From Candidatus Saccharimonadota bacterium (GTDB lineage: Bacteria; Patescibacteriota; Saccharimonadia; Saccharimonadales; Saccharimonadaceae), in contig JAUMYN010000001.1 in NCBI GenBank assembly GCA_030528625.1, positions 186,001 to 250,000 of the forward strand: a DNA stretch of 64,000 nucleotides, in the 5' to 3' direction. Position 1 is the first letter of the stretch. Each line of letters starts with the position of its first letter. The position numbers were made by a program, and so were the translations under genes. The notes under the pieces were generated by a model. It was not told the origin of the DNA. It saw nothing but the letters and a program-made list of their open reading frames with translations, and did no database searches. Below, in pieces: positions 16,304 to 24,105 of the stretch.

Positions 16304-17316
16304 GACGCGCCTCCTGTTCGGGCTGGTGATCTACCAGCATGGCGCCATAACAGCCGCGCCTCAAGAGACAGCAAGAGTAGCAGTGCTGGCGTTAGTATCC
16401 AGTAAAGATCGTGATAGGTTTCGGTGTCGCGACTGGCGGCGATGATGCGATTAACCTGAATATCAGCAATGATATCTCGGCCGTCGGTCGGTTGCGTGCG
16501 GTGCAAATAGTTTAATCCCGCATCGTTGGCGATGGTGCGCAGGGCGGTCTCGTCAATGCGCGAAAGAGCTGCTGGCGTTGGCCAATCTGAACTGCCATAG
16601 TCAAGGATGTATAGCTGGTTCTTGCTGCCAATTAGGCTGGTGGAGCGATCAGGCATCTTGCCTCCATTGGTGCTGCCGTAACCGAGCACTGCACCGCCTT
16701 TGATAAGAGGTTTTATCGGTGTAAAGGCGGCTGGTGCTCGGTCGGCTGTTTGCTCTCCGTCTCCCATATAAAAGACAATGCGGCCTCGCTCTGGCGCAGC
16801 GGCCTTGGATCGTTCAAGCTCTTGCTTGAGCAGTTCGAGCCCGCTGTCTATACTGCTCCCGGTTGCGTACAGTGGCTCTTGTATGGCAATAGTCTGTACG
16901 GTTGTAGTCAGCGTGGTGGTGTCATGAGTGAGCGGCAGAAGCTGCCTGGCCTGGTTGTCAAAGCTAATGACGCTATAGCGTGCGCCCGCCAGCTGGGCAG
17001 CGATGGCGGCAACATCCTGGCGGACGCCCTCTAGGCGCGGTTTGTTATCTTGGTAATCTTCGGCAGAGATACTCAATGTTGTGTCGATGAGGAAATATAC
17101 GTCAAGGAGGGCGCTGCCAGCGGCGCGAGAAGTTGCTGGTATAGCTGGTCGAAGACTGATGATAACGAGGAGCAGAACCATCAGTAGTCGACGCAGCCAT
17201 CGACGGCGCTGATGAGGGCGTCGTCGTTGCTGCCATAGCCCCCATCCGCCGCAAACGACTAGGGGAAGAAAGGACAGTGCCAAGAGCCACCAGGAAAGAA
17301 CTGGTTGCAGTATCAT
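16300..17316 (-). CDS. VWA-domain membrane protein with altered MIDAS (BatB-like)
   Basis: The 338-aa protein has two N-terminal hydrophobic segments (about residues 8-25 and 43-58), a von Willebrand A domain from about residue 72, and a C-terminal membrane segment (LYWILTPALLLLLSLEARLL). The metal-ion site begins DTTLS rather than the usual DxSxS, so metal binding may be weaker. I chose ATG 17316, which has a GGAGG site 8 nt upstream and overlaps the preceding stop (ATGA). An ATG 15 nt earlier contains that site. Confidence 0.8.
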   Translation of the reverse strand: MILQPVLSWWLLALSFLPLVVCGGWGLWQQRRRPHQRRRWLRRLLMVLLLVIISLRPAIPATSRAAGSALLDVYFLIDTTLSISAEDYQDNKPRLEGVRQDVAAIAAQLAGARYSVISFDNQARQLLPLTHDTTTLTTTVQTIAIQEPLYATGSSIDSGLELLKQELERSKAAAPERGRIVFYMGDGEQTADRAPAAFTPIKPLIKGGAVLGYGSTNGGKMPDRSTSLIGSKNQLYILDYGSSDWPTPAALSRIDETALRTIANDAGLNYLHRTQPTDGRDIIADIQVNRIIAASRDTETYHDLYWILTPALLLLLSLEARLLWRHAGRSPARTGGAS

Positions 17317-18344
17317 AGGCGGAGCCTCCATAGAAATCCAAACAAGATGGTAATAATAGCGAAAATCACGATAATGAAGGGCTGCGGCGTGTCGGCCACG
17401 ATCAGCTGGGGCGAACCCTGGAAGCGAGTGGCGTCCTGGGCGGTGATTTTGTCAATAATTGTCCGCGCTGCCGCTGGATCGTCCATGCGGTAATAGTCGC
17501 CGCTGGTATGCAACATGGCCGACTTGAAGGCCTCTGCCTCGGGCGTCTTGTATTCACCGCTCCCCTCGTCCGCTGGATTGATACCATAAACGCGAATAGC
17601 GCGCTCGGTCGCCAGATTGGCAGCCTCCTGAAGGGTGATAAGCGGCTTACCGCTGAGGTAGTTGTCAGTGCCGAGGATAATTGAGCGAGTGCGTTTTTGA
17701 TCTAATGCATCAAAGCGATTAACACAGGCGGCAAGACCATCGCCGATGAGCGAGGAGCCATCTCCCTGGTTGACGCCTTCTAGCAAGTCGGCAACTTGGC
17801 GATACGCCTCCTCGCGGCCTCCTTCGCCAGAGTTATCGGGGGATGCGCTTCGACCAAAGATGCGGCTAATGGCGCCAAGTCGATCACTGATAAAGGCGGC
17901 ATCATTGGTGAGGGGAAACAGGGTGATCGGTGAGCTATCAAAGATGACGAGCCCTAGCCTTTCGTCGCTGAAGTCCTTGGCCAGTTTTGAATAGAGAGCC
18001 GTAATTTCCTTGTTCGCTTCGGTCATTGAGCCAGACACGTCAAGGCAGAGAACGATATCGCGGTTTTTCATATTTGGCGCAACGAGCTGGGTATGCGCGG
18101 GGCGGCCGCTCAGTAGCAGAGTAGTAATAATTGCGACCCCCGTCAGTCCGAGTAATAGAAATATCAGTCGCCTATGCCGCCGCACAAGGGATTGATAGAG
18201 CGGCAATCGAGTGAGACGCGCACTATTGGCTAGTGGTTTTTGGAATGCTGGCCGGCGGGGCGTATGTCGTCGCCAGGTGAATAGTCCCCCTAGTAATAAT
18301 AAGGCGCCTAAGAGCAGAGGCAGCCACCAAAAGACTAGTGCCAT
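17313..18344 (-). CDS. VWA-domain membrane protein (BatA-like)
   Basis: The 343-aa protein has two N-terminal membrane segments (about residues 4-23 and 60-79), an extracytoplasmic or membrane-near VWA domain with an intact metal site (LCLDVSGSMTEAN), and a final membrane helix (PFIIVIFAIITILFGFLW). Such proteins pair with MoxR AAA+ ATPases, which are thought to remodel or insert metal into VWA partners. It overlaps the upstream 158-aa gene by 10 nt and the downstream VWA gene by 4. Confidence 0.87.
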   Translation of the reverse strand: MALVFWWLPLLLGALLLLGGLFTWRRHTPRRPAFQKPLANSARLTRLPLYQSLVRRHRRLIFLLLGLTGVAIITTLLLSGRPAHTQLVAPNMKNRDIVLCLDVSGSMTEANKEITALYSKLAKDFSDERLGLVIFDSSPITLFPLTNDAAFISDRLGAISRIFGRSASPDNSGEGGREEAYRQVADLLEGVNQGDGSSLIGDGLAACVNRFDALDQKRTRSIILGTDNYLSGKPLITLQEAANLATERAIRVYGINPADEGSGEYKTPEAEAFKSAMLHTSGDYYRMDDPAAARTIIDKITAQDATRFQGSPQLIVADTPQPFIIVIFAIITILFGFLWRLRL

Positions 18345-18811
18345 GTGCTAATCACCTCTCTAGCGATACGAAGCGCCTCGGCGGTATCCCCATGCTCGAG
18401 TCGAGCAAATTCAGGGAGATAATATCGCTGAACTGCCGTGGCGAGCTGATGATACCGAGTTTGCATAAGGTCGGCAAGGGTAAGCGTATCGGCGCGATGG
18501 CCACGCACCTCATAGACAAAGCGCCGCAGTAGGTAGCTTAGCTTTTGGTGTGCCTGTCGCGTCGACAGGCGGCGTTCGGCATAGGCGGCCTCCACTTCAT
18601 CAATCAGGCGCAAGTAGCGAGCCTGCAAGGTTGATAGATCTGGTACCGTGAGCGGCTTGGCGCGCAGGGTGTTGAGTGAACGCGGTCGACGGCGGCGAGT
18701 GAGCCATAGCACCAGTCCATACCAGGCGATCAGCAGGCAGAGCAGGCCGACACCGCTCGCCAGCCATATTGGCTCGTAGGACATCCAGTCTCGCAACTCA
18801 ACGGCGGGCAT
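18335..18811 (-). CDS. Small membrane protein of the MoxR/VWA operon
   Basis: The 158-aa protein has one membrane segment (WLASGVGLLCLLIAWYGLVLWL, about residues 16-37), a basic stop-transfer stretch (TRRRRPR) and a helical cytoplasmic domain with YLRLIDEVEAAYAERRLSTR and LSYLLRRFVYEVRG. This resembles the DUF4381-like partners between DUF58 and VWA genes in MoxR operons, though I cannot confirm the family. It overlaps both neighbours (14 nt with DUF58, 10 nt with BatA-like), so it is certainly in the operon. Confidence 0.8.
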   Translation of the reverse strand: MPAVELRDWMSYEPIWLASGVGLLCLLIAWYGLVLWLTRRRRPRSLNTLRAKPLTVPDLSTLQARYLRLIDEVEAAYAERRLSTRQAHQKLSYLLRRFVYEVRGHRADTLTLADLMQTRYHQLATAVQRYYLPEFARLEHGDTAEALRIAREVISTWH

Positions 18812-19673
18812 GCTTTTGCCTTTCTAGCGCTCGGAACAGGGTAGGTACTACCGTAGTATCGCCAGTAATACGCTCAGACACGATACCTAGCCGCTCCAGC
18901 TGACGTGTTCGTTCGGCGAGCCGAGCCGCCTCTTCTGTCATAAATGTCTCGCGAAATTGTCGATGACGGCGTATCGAGTAGGGCAGCAGGGCAACGGCAT
19001 CAATGTCATACCATTCATCATCATCAAGCCCCGAGGCATCGCCAATACTCAGCCAGAGGATTTCATGCTGAGCGCGTAGTCGGCGCAAAACATGCTGATG
19101 GGCCGCCGTCAGCTCATGGTCATCGCTGATAACAATAATCATCATCTTGCGGCGGAGATTTTTAGCAATATATTCCAGCTGATTGACAATATTGCTCGGC
19201 GCGCTCGTGAGCGAGGTTGCTGCATGAATCGACTGGAGAAGATGTTCAACGTGGGGTGTATTTCCTTTGAATGGCAGATAGCTGCTATGGCCAGCATCGC
19301 CAGCCACCAGACCAACCAGGTCGCCATGTTTGAGTGCAATATAGCTCAGTATGCCCGCCGTCATCACCGATACATCGCGCTTGTTGTCGCCATCGCTACC
19401 GGTTGCGGCCATGCTACGTCCAGTATCAACCACCAAAAGGATATTATGCTTGCGCACTGCCACGTAGCGGCGGATTAGCGTCGTGCCGCTGCGTGCCGTC
19501 GCTTTCCAGTCGATATCCTTAACGTCATCACCTGGTGCGTACTCGCGTAAGTCATCAAAATCCATGCTGCGGCCCTTGAAGACCGATCCGTACTCGCCCT
19601 CAAGCAGCCCGCGCACCTTTTCGTGGGCATGCAGCGCCATTTTGGCTTTGACTTGAACAAGCAGACTCGGCAC
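18798..19673 (-). CDS. DUF58 protein of the MoxR/VWA operon
   Basis: The 291-aa protein has the DUF58 hallmark: GRSMDFDDLREYAPGDD, then VKDIDWKATARSGTTLIRRY (about residues 34-70). A VWA-like fold begins with LLVVDTGRSM, a partial metal-site motif. DUF58 proteins regularly accompany MoxR ATPases, probably as their direct substrates or adaptors. No membrane segment is evident. The start is a GTG 9 nt after AAGGAG, 13 nt downstream of the moxR stop. Confidence 0.9.
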   Translation of the reverse strand: MPSLLVQVKAKMALHAHEKVRGLLEGEYGSVFKGRSMDFDDLREYAPGDDVKDIDWKATARSGTTLIRRYVAVRKHNILLVVDTGRSMAATGSDGDNKRDVSVMTAGILSYIALKHGDLVGLVAGDAGHSSYLPFKGNTPHVEHLLQSIHAATSLTSAPSNIVNQLEYIAKNLRRKMMIIVISDDHELTAAHQHVLRRLRAQHEILWLSIGDASGLDDDEWYDIDAVALLPYSIRRHRQFRETFMTEEAARLAERTRQLERLGIVSERITGDTTVVPTLFRALERQKHARR

Positions 19674-19686
19674 GCGAGCAGACTCC

Positions 19687-20724
19687 TTACGGCGTGGTCA
19701 CCGTATTAAAGATAGCATCGATAATCGCCTCGGGATGCACTTGATCAGCGATCGCTTCGAAATTGAGAATCAGGCGGTGGCGCAGGACGCTATGGCGCAG
19801 TTGTTTGATATCTTCGGGGATAACGTGGTCGCGACCATTGATCAGCGCCAGAGCTTTGGCGACCTGCTGGAATGCGATGCTAGCACGAGGGCTGGCGCCG
19901 TACTGTACGTAGCGCGCCATATCGGCTGGAATATACTGTTGTGGTGCACGAGTGGCAGCGATGAGCGTGACGATGTAACGCTTGACGCTGTCATCGATAT
20001 ATACTTTGTCGACGAGCTGCTGGAGGAAAATAATATCGGCCAGGGCAACATGAGGTAGTTCTGCGGCCGCCGCGCTGAGAGTGCCGCGTTCGATGCGTCG
20101 CAAGATTTCCAGCTCTTCGTCTGGTGTCGGATAGCTGAGCACCTCTTTCAGTAGAAACCGGTCCAGCTGCGCTTCGGGTAGTTCATAGGTGCCCTCTTGT
20201 TCGATCGGGTTCTGGGTGGCCAGTACGATAAATGGCTGCGGTAAATTGTAGCGTCGACCGCCGATGCTGGTTTGCTTTTCCTGCATAGCTTCCAGCATAG
20301 CGCTTTGGGTTTTGGCGCTGGAACGGTTGATTTCATCCAGCAGTACAAAGTTGGCATGCACTGGCCCCAGCTCGGTGCGAAACTCGCCCTTGGCATAATC
20401 ATAAATCTGCGTCCCGATAATGTCGCTCGGCAAGAGGTCAGGTGTGCACTGGATACGCTTGAACGATCCCTGGACGCTCGCAGCTAACGTTTGTACTGCG
20501 GTGGTCTTGGCTAGCCCTGGTACCGACTCAAGCAGGACATGTCCTCCGGTAATCATACTGACCAAGAGAGCCTTTAGTAAGTTTTGCTGGCCGACGACAC
20601 GGGAGGAAAAGGCCCGCGCGATAGTGGCCGCTGTCGCCGTTGCGCGCTGAAGTTCTTCGGCCGATATAGCGCTGGCTGGGCGCTGGGCGTTCGTGGTTGG
20701 TTGTGCAGTTGCTGGTTGATTCAT
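19687..20724 (-). CDS. MoxR-family AAA+ ATPase
   Basis: The 345-aa ATPase shows a Walker A variant ESVPGLAKTTAVQTLA, Walker B FVLLDEINRSSAKTQSAML, and the MoxR stretch FIVLATQNPIEQEGTYELPEAQLDRFLLK. It likely remodels or activates the VWA/DUF58 proteins encoded just downstream. The start codon is the ATG preceded by AAGGAG; in-frame codons up to 20742 lie before that site. It follows the PRTase-like gene by 8 nt. Confidence 0.92.
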   Translation of the reverse strand: MNQPATAQPTTNAQRPASAISAEELQRATATAATIARAFSSRVVGQQNLLKALLVSMITGGHVLLESVPGLAKTTAVQTLAASVQGSFKRIQCTPDLLPSDIIGTQIYDYAKGEFRTELGPVHANFVLLDEINRSSAKTQSAMLEAMQEKQTSIGGRRYNLPQPFIVLATQNPIEQEGTYELPEAQLDRFLLKEVLSYPTPDEELEILRRIERGTLSAAAAELPHVALADIIFLQQLVDKVYIDDSVKRYIVTLIAATRAPQQYIPADMARYVQYGASPRASIAFQQVAKALALINGRDHVIPEDIKQLRHSVLRHRLILNFEAIADQVHPEAIIDAIFNTVTTP

Positions 20725-20732
20725 ATTTCTCC

Positions 20733-21386
20733 TTATACCCAATACTGTGAAATATTAATAACTAATTGGCGGCACTCTTCTGGTGTATAAGCGTCCTGCT
20801 GTTCAAAATAATGCTCGGCCGGAAACATATGCGTCATTACATCGAGTGCTACACTGCGGTCGGTCTGTAGATGAAAGTAGTCGGCTGCCAATGAGTCAAC
20901 ATTACCACCCAGGCCGTATAGCGCGGCGTAGCGCACGGATTTGAGATATTCCAGGGCGACCGCTACCTCAATACGATCCTCCACGACGTCGCCCGTCAGA
21001 AGCAGCACCCGCCCATTGAGCGCCTCCTTGGTGAAGCCGCCATAGGCATCCAGAATACGATTTAATTCCGAAAAAGCCGTACGCTTGGCGTCTTCCAGGA
21101 CAGCGCGCGACTCCAGCTCAATGCCGTCGCGCTGCATTTTTTCCAGATCAGGACTCCAGGTAAACTGCCCGGTAGGACCAATCGCCCCCATGACACGCGG
21201 GTCGCCTGGAATAACAATACGCCGGGACAGGAGCGGAAAGACCCAGGCGCGAATTTCGCTCGCCAGACCTATGCAAGCTGTCAGCGCCGACTCTTTTAAG
21301 GCAATAACCACCGCTTCCTGTCCGCGCAGCTCCTGAAGCCGCCCTCCGAGTGTTCGGCCCAACTCAATCCGATTCACATAATACAT
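20733..21386 (-). CDS. Predicted phosphoribosyltransferase-like protein (COG1926-like), head of the MoxR operon
   Basis: The ~217-aa protein resembles stand-alone type I phosphoribosyltransferase-like proteins: ELGRTLGGRLQELRGQEAVVIALKES at the start, GAIGPTGQF in the middle, GRVLLLTGDVVED in the place of the PRPP loop, and a C-terminal AEHYFEQQDAYTPEEC. The PRPP loop lacks the usual DD acidic pair in full (GDVVED), so activity is doubtful. I place the start at the ATG of MYYVNRIE, supported by the promoter; an in-frame codon at 21425 lies upstream of the -10. Only 8 nt separate it from moxR. Confidence 0.65.
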   Translation of the reverse strand: MYYVNRIELGRTLGGRLQELRGQEAVVIALKESALTACIGLASEIRAWVFPLLSRRIVIPGDPRVMGAIGPTGQFTWSPDLEKMQRDGIELESRAVLEDAKRTAFSELNRILDAYGGFTKEALNGRVLLLTGDVVEDRIEVAVALEYLKSVRYAALYGLGGNVDSLAADYFHLQTDRSVALDVMTHMFPAEHYFEQQDAYTPEECRQLVINISQYWV

Positions 21387-21396
21387 GTTGGTTATG

Positions 21397-21425
21397 ATTA
21401 TGCGGTGTGACGTACAAAAAAGCAA
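21397..21425 (-). promoter_or_regulatory. Promoter of the PRTase-MoxR-VWA operon
   Basis: On the minus strand TTGCTT (plus 21420-21425), a 17-nt spacer and CATAAT (plus 21397-21402) lie 10 nt before the ATG at 21384-21386. The leader would be only about 3 nt, close to leaderless. Confidence 0.45.
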
Positions 21426-21445
21426 GGGGCGGGATGTTGTGGCGG

Positions 21446-22645
21446 TTACGCGCCAAGATACGACTGCTTGACCTGCTGGTAGGCGTCGCGGAAAGGCACA
21501 CCTTTTTCGACCAACTCGTTGATTTTAGCGACGGTGTAGAGTTCATCGGTCATCGCTTCGGCTAGGCGTTCGGTATTGGCCTCGAGCTCGCTGACACAGA
21601 GCGCAAGAACTTCCAGGGTGTCGAGCGCCGAGGTAAAGGCATCCATGGTAATTTTCTTGGTCAATTGCAGGTCGCGATGATAGCCGCTGCCAGCCCCCGT
21701 TGCGATAGCTTGTAGCTGGAACGCATAGTTCGGAAAGGCGTGGGCTGTCGCACGCATAATCTCGAATACGTCGTAGTTGCGCTTGTGCGGCATGATTGAC
21801 GAACCAGTGGTCATCGTGACTGGCAACTTAAAATAATTAAACTCTTGCGAGGTAAATAGCAACATGTCTTCGGCGAACTTACCAGCAAAGGTCATGATTG
21901 GATTGAGCGCTTGCACCGCGATAAGTTCAAATATACCGCGGGATAGCCCGCAGTACATCGGGTTTTCTTGGATTGTAGCAAAACCAAGTTCGTCGGTTGT
22001 CATTTGGCGGTCGAGCGGCAGGGTAACACCAAATCCGGCAGCACTGCCGAGCGGATTTTGATCAATGGCAGCGATGCTGTGCGTCACCAGTTGCCGAAGA
22101 TCGCTAAATGCGTCATGATACGACCCCAGCCACATGCCAACGCTACTCGGCATAGCTTTTTGGGTGTGGGTATAACCAGGCATCTCGGTCTGGCCAATGC
22201 TTGCAATTTTGCCAGCATAGGCCTGGGCGACGGCTTGCAGTTTGTCCACCACCGTCTCAAGCTCCGTCTTGATATATAAGCGCATCATCACCAAAGCCTG
22301 GTCATTGCGGCTGCGTCCGGTGTGGACTTTTTTGCCAATTGGGCCAAGTTTCTCTGTCAAATAAAGCTCAATCGCGGTATGCCCGTCTTCGTGTTCGGTT
22401 GTCAGCTTGAACTCGCCCTGTTGCCATTTGTGCAGCAGCTCATCAAGAGCGTCTGCTAATTGTCGATACTCTTGATGGGTCAGTACGCCAATTTTTTCCA
22501 ACATATGGGCGTGTGCCTTGGTGGCGGTGATGTCGTGCCCCAACAGCATTTGGTCAAGCACTTGATCGTCGCCGATGGTATAGGCTTCGATGAGCGGATG
22601 TAGAGTGCCGGTTGCGGTTGATTGCCATAGTTTGTTATTTGTCAT
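21446..22645 (-). CDS. argH: Argininosuccinate lyase
   Basis: The 399-aa enzyme splits argininosuccinate into arginine and fumarate. Superfamily motifs are present: TEHEDGHTAIE with its conserved His, HTGRSRNDQ, GYTHTQKAMPSS and the flexible catalytic loop GSSIMPHKRN carrying the catalytic serine. It is slightly shorter than the usual ~460 residues. The ATG lies 11 nt inside argG behind AAGGAG, so the pair is co-translated under the leader described upstream of argG. Confidence 0.93.
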   Translation of the reverse strand: MTNNKLWQSTATGTLHPLIEAYTIGDDQVLDQMLLGHDITATKAHAHMLEKIGVLTHQEYRQLADALDELLHKWQQGEFKLTTEHEDGHTAIELYLTEKLGPIGKKVHTGRSRNDQALVMMRLYIKTELETVVDKLQAVAQAYAGKIASIGQTEMPGYTHTQKAMPSSVGMWLGSYHDAFSDLRQLVTHSIAAIDQNPLGSAAGFGVTLPLDRQMTTDELGFATIQENPMYCGLSRGIFELIAVQALNPIMTFAGKFAEDMLLFTSQEFNYFKLPVTMTTGSSIMPHKRNYDVFEIMRATAHAFPNYAFQLQAIATGAGSGYHRDLQLTKKITMDAFTSALDTLEVLALCVSELEANTERLAEAMTDELYTVAKINELVEKGVPFRDAYQQVKQSYLGA

Positions 22646-23897
22646 ATGAGTATGCTCCTTCTGCCGTTCGTTGGCTTAATGAATATAGTTCGATAAATCC
22701 TGCAGATGAATTTTGATTGAAAGCTGCGTTGCTGTCAAATGTCGCTAGGTTAATGTCAAAAAGCGAGTGCGGTGAATCAAGGTTGATGACGGTTGCGGTG
22801 CCTTTGTGGAGGCGGAGGGTGACTGTCCCGGTGACTTTGCGGTTTTGGCTGTCAATGTAGGCGTTGATGTGGCGCACCGTCGGCTCAAACCACTGTGCGG
22901 CATAGGTGAGATATGCCCATTTTTTGTCCATTTCAGCTTTAAGTTCGTTTTCGGTCCGAGTCGAGACTAATTGCTCCAATTTTTGATGAGCAGTGATTAG
23001 CATAGTAGCGCCGGGATTTTCGTAGACACCGCGCACCTTGAGCCCGATCAGACGGTCTTCAATGAGCGTAGAGACGCCAACACCGTGTTTGCGGCCGATG
23101 TGATTACACTGCTGGATAAGCGACTGGAGTGAGGCTTGGCGGCCGTTGACGGCGACGGGGAGTCCGGCAATAAACTCAATGGTGACGTCCTCTGGCTCGT
23201 CGGGTGCGTGGCGGATGGTTGAGCACCAGTTGAGGATTGCCGGATAGTTTGGCGTCAGCTGCGGCGACTCGATTTCGCCGCCTTCGCTGGTGATGCCCCA
23301 CATATTTTCGTCTGTTGAATATGGTGAATCTTTGGTGTGAGGAACGGGAATGTTGTGTTTGTGCGCGTAAGCGATTTCCTCTTCGCGACCCATGCTCCAT
23401 TCGCGAACTGGCGCCAGGATTTTGAGCTGGGGGTTGAGTGTGGTGATATAGGTCTCAAAGCGGACTTGGTCGTTGCCCTTGCCAGTTGCGCCATGGGCGA
23501 TGACCGAACAGTGATATTTCTCGGCATATTCAACCGCCAGTTGCGAGATAATGATTCGCCCGAGTGGCGTGCACAGCGCATAGCCGCCCTGATAGTCAGC
23601 ATTGGCCTTGATGGCTCGTGAGAGTAGTTCGTCAGCGAAACGATCGCGGGCGTCAACCGTTAAGGTCTCGACGGCACCTAGCGCCTTGGCCTTGGCGGCG
23701 ATGGCCGTCAGGTCGTCAACCGTCTGGCCGATGTCAACCGTCAGAGTAATGACCCGGCAATGGTATTTTTCCTGAATCCATTTGAGCATAACGGATGTGT
23801 CAAGTCCGCCTGAGTAGAGCAGTAGGCAAGTATCAAACTCACCGTCCTTGGCTTCGTGGCTGGCGATTTTGGCGTATTGCGGGGTGTCGTGTTTCAT
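22635..23897 (-). CDS. argG: Argininosuccinate synthase
   Basis: The 420-aa enzyme condenses citrulline and aspartate using ATP. The N-type ATP pyrophosphatase loop LLYSGGLDTSVMLKW is near the N-terminus, and GATGKGNDQVRFE, SPYSTDENMWGIT and IGRKHGVGVSTLIEDR match conserved substrate regions. The start follows AAAGGA. A transcription terminator and a short arginine-rich leader ORF lie upstream on the same strand, giving a clear attenuation layout. No carbamoyl-ornithine genes are in the window, so citrulline may be imported or come from arginine deiminase. Confidence 0.95.
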   Translation of the reverse strand: MKHDTPQYAKIASHEAKDGEFDTCLLLYSGGLDTSVMLKWIQEKYHCRVITLTVDIGQTVDDLTAIAAKAKALGAVETLTVDARDRFADELLSRAIKANADYQGGYALCTPLGRIIISQLAVEYAEKYHCSVIAHGATGKGNDQVRFETYITTLNPQLKILAPVREWSMGREEEIAYAHKHNIPVPHTKDSPYSTDENMWGITSEGGEIESPQLTPNYPAILNWCSTIRHAPDEPEDVTIEFIAGLPVAVNGRQASLQSLIQQCNHIGRKHGVGVSTLIEDRLIGLKVRGVYENPGATMLITAHQKLEQLVSTRTENELKAEMDKKWAYLTYAAQWFEPTVRHINAYIDSQNRKVTGTVTLRLHKGTATVINLDSPHSLFDINLATFDSNAAFNQNSSAGFIELYSLSQRTAEGAYSYDK

Positions 23898-23912
23898 AAA
23901 AATCCTTTCTTG

Positions 23913-23918
23913 ATTATA
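23913..23918 (-). promoter_or_regulatory. Possible secondary -10 box before argG
   Basis: On the minus strand a TATAAT hexamer lies between the leader terminator and the argG ribosome site, without a convincing -35. If active, it would bypass attenuation and give basal argGH expression with a short leader. Confidence 0.3.
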
Positions 23919-23922
23919 CGAT

Positions 23923-23951
23923 AAAAAAGAGCCGCTCGGGTGAGGGCTCTT
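23923..23951 (-). terminator. Attenuator terminator in the argG leader
   Basis: On the minus strand AAGAGCC (plus 23945-23951), an 11-nt loop and GGCTCTT (plus 23927-23933) form a 7-bp stem running into TTTTTT. The 5' arm shares bases with AGCCCTCA (plus 23941-23948), which can instead pair with TGAGGGCT (plus 23983-23990) at the end of the leader ORF. The two structures exclude each other. Confidence 0.85.
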
Positions 23952-23980
23952 TGTATTGCTATTTTATTATATACGACAAA

Positions 23981-24034
23981 CTAGCCCTCAGCGAGAGAGC
24001 GACGACGACGGATAACGTTGTGCGTAGTTGTCAT
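23981..24034 (-). CDS. argL: Arginine leader peptide controlling argGH (proposed)
   Basis: The 17-residue ORF reads MTTTHNVIRRRRSLAEG and ends in TAG. Codons 9-12 are four consecutive arginine codons (CGT CGT CGT CGC). The ATG lies 7 nt after a TATACT box with a TTGACA 17 nt further up, so the mRNA is leaderless. The last codons contain TGAGGGCT, the antiterminator arm. A ribosome stalled at the arginine codons would leave this arm free to pair with the terminator's 5' side; a ribosome reaching the TAG would cover it. The peptide probably has no function beyond sensing charged tRNA-Arg. Confidence 0.82.
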   Translation of the reverse strand: MTTTHNVIRRRRSLAEG

Positions 24035-24041
24035 GCCAGGT

Positions 24042-24070
24042 AGTATAGCGTGCCGTGATCATATTGTCAA
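24042..24070 (-). promoter_or_regulatory. Consensus promoter of the arg leader-argGH operon
   Basis: On the minus strand TTGACA (plus 24065-24070), a 17-nt spacer and TATACT (plus 24042-24047) lie 7 nt before the leader-peptide ATG. This is one of the best consensus promoters in the window. It is interleaved with the divergent uvrB promoter. Confidence 0.85.
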
Positions 24071-24091
24071 GACGCCGCTGTGATGGGAAGT

Positions 24092-24099
24092 GGTATACT
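24092..24099 (+). promoter_or_regulatory. Leaderless-type promoter of uvrB
   Basis: TGG-TATACT (hexamer 24094-24099) is separated by 6 nt from a GTG start codon at 24106. No ribosome site is present, which supports leaderless initiation. Confidence 0.65.
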
Positions 24100-24105
24100 G
24101 AAAGA

